64,000 bases of DNA from Pterobdella sp. o SKG-2022 (taxonomy: Eukaryota > Annelida > Clitellata > Hirudinida > Piscicolidae). The notes beneath the pieces are model-generated. The model was given only the letters and a program-made list of their open reading frames with translations. It did not search any database and was not told the DNA's origin. The position numbers and the translations under genes are program-made. The stretch is taken from assembly GCA_964035795.1 (NCBI GenBank), contig OZ038320.1:27411705-27475704 (forward strand), in the 5' to 3' direction. The stretch's first letter is position 1, and each line of letters begins with the position of its first letter. Shown piece after piece: positions 57,578 through 64,000 of this stretch.

Positions 57578-58786
57578 TCAAAATGTATACAAACGAATAG
57601 AACAAGCGTAAAGCAGTACCGATGCCTTTGCTGATGTCTTGGTCGTCCAAACGTGTGAGAAGGTTTTCAAATGATGTTGACCAGAAGTTAGGGTTATGAT
57701 TGAGCTGTTTTCACTTTTTTTTTTGTCTTTAATGGAAGCAAAGTTTTTGTTTTTATTAAAAAATTTTTCTTTTTTATCTTTTGTCTTATCATTTTTAAGA
57801 GATTTTTTATCAACGTCATTTTTTTTATTTCCAATTTTCTGTTTAGTTGTAGTTTGGTTATCGTTATTTTTTTTAGTGTTTATATCGTCGGGCCTTTTAG
57901 TGAGCTCATTGGAAGCGTCTTGGTGTGTTATGAAGTTGTCCGCATGTTTGCATTTTTGTTCGCACACATAAACAACATCCATGCTTTTTTTTTTGTTTAT
58001 AATTTCTTTGCTTTTATTCTCTTCATGAAAATTTTTTTTATTCTCAAAACTTTGAGGAAGCAAGCATTGCTCAATTTTTTCTTCAGCGCTAGAAAATCTT
58101 GAAAAATTTTGCTTCAAACCAGAAATTTTGTAAGCCTCATGTTCATCGATTGAGAAATATTTTTTAAAATTTTTGAATGTATTTCCAACATCAGTATTAA
58201 CAGATTTGACATTAAAAAGAGCTTTTTCTTCAAATGCTGTTTTAGTAGTATGGAGAGTAGTTGCAGCAATAATATTTACGGCTGTAGCATCAATTTCATT
58301 AGATCTGTCCTTATAAGCATCGTTTTTGTAATAATTAGAATTTTTCTGTTCATTAACACTATGTTTTTCGTTTTTAAAAAATACCTTTTCGTTAAGATTG
58401 TTTGTTTTTGAATATTTTTTTTGATTACTACAAAGCAAATTTTCATTTTTGTCATGTTTCATGTTTACTTGGTAAAACTCACAATTTTGTTTGGTTGAAA
58501 AAGTTTTGGAGTAATTCTCGTTTTCAATTTTTTTTGAAAAATCAATATTGCTCGTTTCTCCATCATTACTAATTTTTTGCTTGTAATTGTTTTTGTTATT
58601 TAGATTCGTTGCATCACTACCATCATCTCTGGTGTTTACATCACTTTCATTATAGCTCGTTCTCGAAACAAAATAAAGTTTTTTTAATAGAATCAAAAAA
58701 GATATAAAAAGTAATGTAATAGGGATGAGCAGAATGATACTGATAGAGGAACTTTCCGTTGAAACATCCGCCAGTGATTTACTCTG
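57578..58786 (-). CDS. Terminal exon: single-pass membrane segment and Lys/Asn-rich tail
   Basis: Acceptor CCCCGTGACAG (phase 0), about 400 codons, TGA at 57578-57580. The exon begins with a short polar stretch (SKSLADVSTESSSIS), then one membrane span (IILLIPITLLFISFLILL) and KK as stop-transfer. A long tail of about 350 residues follows, rich in Lys, Asn, Asp and Ser and probably cytoplasmic and disordered. It includes CEQKCKHADNF. This gives a type I receptor-like layout with the extracellular part upstream. The true frame starts at the acceptor, upstream of the first apparent start. No family recognised. An AATAAA follows the stop. Confidence 0.6.
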   Translation of the reverse strand, partial: QSKSLADVSTESSSISIILLIPITLLFISFLILLKKLYFVSRTSYNESDVNTRDDGSDATNLNNKNNYKQKISNDGETSNIDFSKKIENENYSKTFSTKQNCEFYQVNMKHDKNENLLCSNQKKYSKTNNLNEKVFFKNEKHSVNEQKNSNYYKNDAYKDRSNEIDATAVNIIAATTLHTTKTAFEEKALFNVKSVNTDVGNTFKNFKKYFSIDEHEAYKISGLKQNFSRFSSAEEKIEQCLLPQSFENKKNFHEENKSKEIINKKKSMDVVYVCEQKCKHADNFITHQDASNELTKRPDDINTKKNNDNQTTTKQKIGNKKNDVDKKSLKNDKTKDKKEKFFNKNKNFASIKDKKKSENSSIITLTSGQHHLKTFSHVWTTKTSAKASVLLYACSIRLYTF

Positions 58787-59078
58787 CTGTCACGGGGTGT
58801 TGGCCAAATTGAATAAGTCTATAAAAGCTATTATATTGTTTTTATATCCAGAATTCAAAAATTTAGCTAAAGTTCATAACTATTTGATAGCAAATACAAT
58901 AATAAAATTAAGTAATTTTATTTAAAATACTTTTGAAAGCCTTTTTTATGCCAAAAATTTATTTTGTGAGCTTGGTTTTGTTTTGGAGGCGATTTAACAA
59001 AAGTTGTTTTTTTCGGTTGCAATTCATGATCTCGCAGGTTAAGAGGGTGTTGCTTTTTAATTACAAATTAGACATTAC

Positions 59079-59190
59079 AAATATGCCTGAAATCACATGC
59101 TTTCCAATAAATTGGAGATGGGACAGCTCGAATTTGAACCGATGTTTCACTGAATGCCTCGAGGAATATTCCACTCCACTCGTTTCTTTT
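59079..59190 (-). CDS. Penultimate exon of the single-pass membrane protein
   Basis: Acceptor GACAATTTAG (phase 2) and donor GTAATG (phase 0), matching the terminal exon. Encodes KHRFKFELSHLQFIGKHVIS and GIF, beta-strand-like and presumably extracellular. Antisense frames here are shadows. Confidence 0.5.
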
Positions 59191-59335
59191 CTAAATTGTC
59201 TATTTCAAGATTTTAAAGTTTCTGGATTTATTTTAGAAAAAAAAATTTGAAAAAACAGTAGCTTATGTAATTGCTGCATTATGTCAACTCCAAATGTGAG
59301 AAAAAATTGTTTTTACATTTAAACTTCAAGCTATT

Positions 59336-61665
59336 GGAATAACATAACATTACATAACTGAATTTAAAGTGGTTCAGTAGACTAGAGTCTGTGTGAGAAC
59401 CACTGCTAAATATATCTAATATCCTAGCTCGCCTATCTTGATTTTAAAATTGTTGGTTCTTTCCACGGAAACTGTCTCATCACTAAGCTCATTCCAGGCC
59501 TTTATCACTTTGCTACTGAAGAATCTCTGCTTGATTCGACTTCCAGTCTTCTTAAATAATTTGTATTTGTGTCCTCGTAGGCCTTTTCTGGTTTCCAGTT
59601 GGAAGAATCTGGTAAATGGTGTATCCTCTTTTCTGGTGATTAATTTATAGGTTTGTATTAAATCTTTTCTGTATCTTTTTTTTTCTAGAGTTGTCAGTCC
59701 ACATTCTCTTAATCTTTCTTCGTATTGAAGTTTCTCGAGTCCTTTGATCATCTTTGTCGCTCTCCGCTGTACCTTTTCCAGAATGTTCTTGTCTTTTTGC
59801 AAATCTGGATTCCACGCCTGAACACAATATTCCAGATGGGGTCGAACTAGAGTCTTATACAAATTTATGATTATTGATTTCTCTCTGCTGACCACCGTTC
59901 TTCTGATAAATCCAAGTATTTGATTTGCTTTGGCCGCTGCGACAGTACATTGCTTCGATGTTTTTGTGTATCATGACTCCGAAATCTTTTTCTTCTTTTG
60001 TCGATCGTAGCTCTTGATTGCCCAAATAATACTGAAAGATCCTGTTCTTTTTTCCCATGTGCATTACTTTGCATTTATCTATATTGAAAAACATTTGCCA
60101 ATCCTCAGACCACTTATATATCCGTTCCAAATCAAGTCTTAGTACTTCCGCATCTATTTCATTGTTGACCTTCGCACACAGTTTCGTGTCGTCAGCAAAC
60201 TTTGATATTTTTGATTTTATCCCAAAGTCAATATCGTTGATATATATAACGAATAGCAGAGGTCCCAGCACCGAACCTTGAGGAACTCCACTTGTAACAT
60301 TAATCCCGGATGAATTCTTGTCTTTGATACGCACTTGTTGTCTCCTGTTCTTTAGCCAGTTAGTGATCCATCGGAGCAGGTTACCAGATATCCCGCACGA
60401 TCGTAACTTCTTGACAAGTCGTTCATGTGGCACTTTGTCGAATGCTTTAGCGAAATCCAAATAGATTATATCAACAGAGTTTCCACTGTCTACATTTTCG
60501 TACACTTCTTCAAAGAAGTCCAATAGGTTAGACAGACAATATCGCCCTTTCATGAATGCATGCTATATACTTTTAATTATTTCATTTTCCATGAGATGTT
60601 CAACCATATTCATCTTTATTATTTTTTCTAGCACTTTACATACATTGCATGTTAAGCTGACTGGCCTGTAGTTGCTAGTGTCGCTCCTGCTGCCTTTTTC
60701 GAATAATGGCGTAACGATGGCATCTCTCCAGTCTTTTGGTATCTCACCTGTTTTGATGGATTCTATAAATAATTCAGCTATAATCGCTCCTATTTCGTTC
60801 CGAGTTCCTTCAAAAATTTAGGATGCATTTCATTTACTCTTGGAGTTTTGTCTTCTTTGAGAGATTTTGGCATCTTCACAACTATCTCTTCTGTAATATC
60901 TACCGTATTTATCATCTGCTTCTGGTTTCCTGCAAATAATAACATCGGTTCTGGGATGTTTTTCGTGTCTTCTTGCGTCAATACTGATCCAAAATACTTG
61001 TTCAACATTTCTGCAGTTTCTTCATTATCTGTAACCATAATGCCTTGGTTGTTTTTTAGTGGTCCAATCTTCGTATTTCTTTTTTGTTTGCTCTTCATGT
61101 AGTTGTAAAAGCTTTTGCTGTCTCTTTTAATGTTTTGACTTAGCTTTGTCTCATAGTCTTTAATTGCCTTCCTTTTTGATTTGTTTGCCAGATTTCTTTT
61201 TTCAACATATTTAATTCTCGTTTCTTCTGTATGTCTTCCAGCGTTTGTTACAAATATATTTGGGTCACTTTTAAGGTTTGTTTGCATTTTCTTCCACGCT
61301 TTATACTTGGCTCTCCTGGTTTTTATAACATCTTTATTTACCCGAGGACATTTTTTGGTGTTTCTTTCATATGTTGATACTGTTTCTTCTACAACTTCTT
61401 TCATACATGACGCAAACTTCTTCCATTTATCCTGTACTCCAAGACCTGCCAATCTCTGTTTCAAGTTCTTTTCTTTGATTTTGTTTCTGACTTTATCAAA
61501 ATCTGCTCTATAGTAGTTGAATCGCTTTTTGTGTTTTATCTCTTCAATTTCGTGTTCTGAAGCAATGGTAAATCTTATAATCTGGTGATCACTAGAACCA
61601 AATCACTCTCCTACCTGCACATCTTCAATCATGTTTTCTTCGGCAAAGACTACTAGGTCTATAAG
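59336..61665 (-). mobile_element. Decayed, 5'-truncated CR1/Jockey-type LINE, second family
   Basis: Minus-strand remnants in order: endonuclease end (about 61665-61560, with SSDHQIIRFTI), linker and early reverse transcriptase (60790-61464), core reverse transcriptase (59855-60553) and C-terminal part (59416-59895). Reverse transcriptase marks: IIYLDFAKAFDKVPHERL, SGVPQGSVLGPLLFVIYIND and FADD (plus 60188-60199). The C-terminal YKTLVRPHLEYCVQAWNP is typical of CR1/Jockey-like elements. The 3' UTR and a TATGTAATGTTATG-type tail follow to about 59336. Lesions: TGA near 61604, frameshift near 60800, TAG near 60562, frameshift near 59880. Sequence and tail differ clearly from the other two LINEs. 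It lies in a host intron or intergenic space. Confidence 0.88.
59416..61464 (-). pseudogene. Broken ORF2 of the second LINE family
   Basis: Three overlapping or adjacent frames make up the reverse-transcriptase part of one ORF2, separated by two frameshifts and a nonsense codon. It cannot be made as one protein. ORF1 and most of the endonuclease are absent. Confidence 0.85.
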
Positions 61666-62535
61666 CTGTAAATAATAATCAAAGAATAAATTATTCCAAC
61701 GAAATTTACATTAAAGACAAAACCTTGCAAACCCCAACCAAAACATCATATCCACCTTATCGAAACTCAAAGTCAATTATGTTCATTCTTTTCTATCACA
61801 TTATTTCGAGCGACATTTTTGTTTATTTAATACAGTCAGTTATATAGCAACTGAAGTTGGAAATATTTCAGAAGGCTGCATAACAAATAATCGTTCAATC
61901 CAATGAAAGTAGGATTTTTAAAACTTTTTCATAAAGAGGCAAAAATAAAACTATAATAGATAAAAATGGAAAAATTTAATTATTCTGGGGTTTTTGATGC
62001 GTTTTCAAAAATCTTCCATTATTCAGTTTCTGTGATTATTTTATGTATTATATTTCATTATAAAAATAGATAATTATTTCTTGCATTGTATGTCTAAAAT
62101 GACATCTGCGTTTTTGACTTTCAATTTTTACACAACCAATTGATCTTGCAGAGTTTATAATGTAAACGACGCTATAAGCAATTATCACAAAATCCAAGTT
62201 TTTTATTCTTGTTTTCGTCTACATCAACATCAGCCAGATTTTCCAAGCTTTTTTTTAAGTAACTTTTTCTCTCACCAAGCGCCCTGCTTGTGAAACTTTT
62301 CCACTTGACCTACACTTATTATTTCTTTTCAGAAAAATATCGGCAAATATCTGAAACCACTCATACCAAATTTTTTCTAAGTTTCAAGCGTTTGTGAAGC
62401 TATTTTTTGTAAACTGCATGCTATAAAATTTTATTAATAATAACCTGCTTTTGAGTTTTTCAAAGATTTTTTGAGCATTTATATTACTCGAAAAACATTT
62501 CAAAATATTGAATGATAAGCAACAGACGATGTTAC
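61666..62535. other. AT-rich stretch with one candidate microexon
   Basis: A 34-base piece at 62276-62309 has minus-strand acceptor AGTGTAG and donor GTGAGA, phase 0 to 1 (VKWKSFTSRAL), and could follow the exon at 62536. The plus strand has an acceptor-like TTATTTCTTTTCAG near 62333, with no clear exon. Confidence 0.25.
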
Positions 62536-62943
62536 CATGTGTAGAGAAAGGACTCGTTCTCCATCCACTGTGCGTAGCACGTGATTGATTTTCAGCCAAT
62601 CAACTACATCTTCTTCTTTCCCACTTACTTCAGCTTCAAATCGAATTTGAGAACTTTTGCTATGAGATTTTTCTTTAGTGTTTTTCTTGCTTGTTTTTTT
62701 GTTTTTATTGTAATTTATTATTTTATTGTTTTCTTTTTTTGTTTTGTTTTTTGTTGTTTTGAACTTTTTTTTTGCTTTGAATATTTCTTCTAGTTTACTA
62801 GAATTTGAAAGCTTCTTTGATTCATCATCATTCGGATTATTTTTTGTATGATTTTTTCTTATTCTTTTTTTTCCAACATTTTTTTTCTTTTTTTCACTAA
62901 AACTTTTATTATTTGAATCTTCTACAATTATTTCAATTTCACC
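62536..62943 (-). CDS. Lys-rich internal exon
   Basis: Acceptor TTTTTCACAG and donor ATG/GTAACA, phase 0 to 0, 408 bases open. A short ordered start (GEIEIIVEDSN) is followed by about 80 residues dominated by Lys and Asn. A folded-looking end follows (RFEAEVSGKEEDVVDWLKIN, then HVLRTVDGERVLSLHM). It may belong to the same gene as the single-pass membrane protein at 57.6-59.2 kb, with the decayed LINE in the intron between. The phases need one more exon to connect, so this is not proved. Confidence 0.5.
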
Positions 62944-64000
62944 CTGTGAAAAATTCATAAATTTTTCATGTGATAAAACGTTTATTTAGAAATAAAACTC
63001 AGAATTTTCAATTCTTAAATAGTGTTAACAGAATTATCGTGTGATAAATATTATGGGCTATTCAATTTCGTAGTTCATTAAATTTACTCAAAATTATGAA
63101 ACACTAGCCATTAACATTTTTTCAAAGAAAAAAGTGTAATCTATAAATTTGAAAACTAAAAAATATTGACAATACATCTAAGCAAACTCATGGTGAAAAA
63201 AAACAGCCTATGCAAAATGGTTGAAGCTAAAGAAGGAGCTTGAGTATTGAATACATGTTGCAACCAAGAGGGTGATTTCAGTGTCAGAATAATGCAAGCA
63301 AATTATGAGTTGATGAGTAATTGTGGGTCATCAAATGAAATTAAACTTTGAGTCTTTCAAATTAGGATAAATTTTTTTTTTACGAAAAAATTCAGAATTT
63401 CTCAGTTTTCGAAAAATGTAAATGAAATTTCAGATTGATCAAATATTGAAAAGAAATTTTGAGAAAATTTTAATTCAAAATGATTAAAACTGATAAATTT
63501 CCCACTACTAGCGAAAAAATTCAATTTTAATGAAAAAAGTTAACAAGAAAAGTAAACTTATAAAAAACAGAAATTTCAATCAGGTCTCGTCTCTGACATT
63601 AATTACAGTTTATTTTAACTGAAACTCACTCTACTGCACTTACGTGGTTAAATAAACATTACAAAACTCAAACTTGGAAAAAATGCACTCAATCCTAACA
63701 AATTTTCACACTTTTTAATGAATAAGATCATTGATATTAATGGTGTTGAATAATTTTAAAAAGTTCTCATAAGAACCTCAGAATACTCGTGCATTAAAAT
63801 CATTTCCATATGCGTGCATAATTTGATTCTATTTACATGTTCTTTTTTTTAAATACATAATTTTTCTTAATTTATGTGAATTATTGAAAAACGCAGTTTT
63901 TATTTTTGAAAAACCTTCAAATTGGCAAAATTAATAATGAGTTTATCATTCAAAAAAGTGTTGAAATTGCATTATTTTTTTATAAGTGTCAGATAACTAC
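62944..64000. other. AT-rich window end
   Basis: Presumably intron upstream of the exon at 62943. No further exon or element seen. Confidence 0.4.

Overview
The window is a piece of an invertebrate animal nuclear genome; I cannot name the species. It is very AT-rich throughout. Genes are split into short exons with GT/AG introns. It carries metazoan-type non-LTR retrotransposons of the L2/CR1 kind, a tRNA-derived SINE, long microsatellites and one 200-base assembly gap. There are no operons, Shine-Dalgarno sites, CRISPR arrays or complete tRNA/rRNA genes.

Layout from left to right. 409-2880 (minus) is a long, low-complexity coding exon with an asparagine run encoded by an AAT microsatellite. 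3702-12753 (minus) is a split gene of unknown function. One of its introns holds a tRNA-SINE (4989-5163) and an apparently intact L2-like LINE (5283-10178) with an open ORF1 and ORF2. 13475-24451 (minus) is an 11-exon gene for a multi-pass membrane protein of about 1545 residues; the exon phases agree at every junction, and I recognise no family. 25152-25455 is an inverted repeat around the N gap. 26341-29206 (minus) is a decayed copy of the same LINE family. 31973-32606 and 37133-37195 (minus) are further well-bounded exons.

42388-43465 (minus) is a small secreted-protein gene with an apparent frameshift. A foldback element (47.1-47.3 kb) and a GATA tract of about 430 bases follow. 50137-53401 (minus) is a complete three-exon gene for a small secreted cysteine-containing protein. 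54410-54613 (plus) is a short basic ORF, possibly of LYR-motif type. 57578-59190 (minus) is the 3' end of a single-pass membrane protein gene, and 62536-62943 is an upstream exon of that gene or a neighbour. Between them lies a third, decayed LINE of another family (59336-61665).

Almost all host genes read on the minus strand. Many exons are under 160 bases, so they do not stand out as long ORFs. They were found from splice signals plus phase agreement, so the exon models are hypotheses that RNA evidence should test. I see no obvious functional cluster. The most interesting host genes are the unrecognised multi-pass membrane protein and the small secreted proteins.
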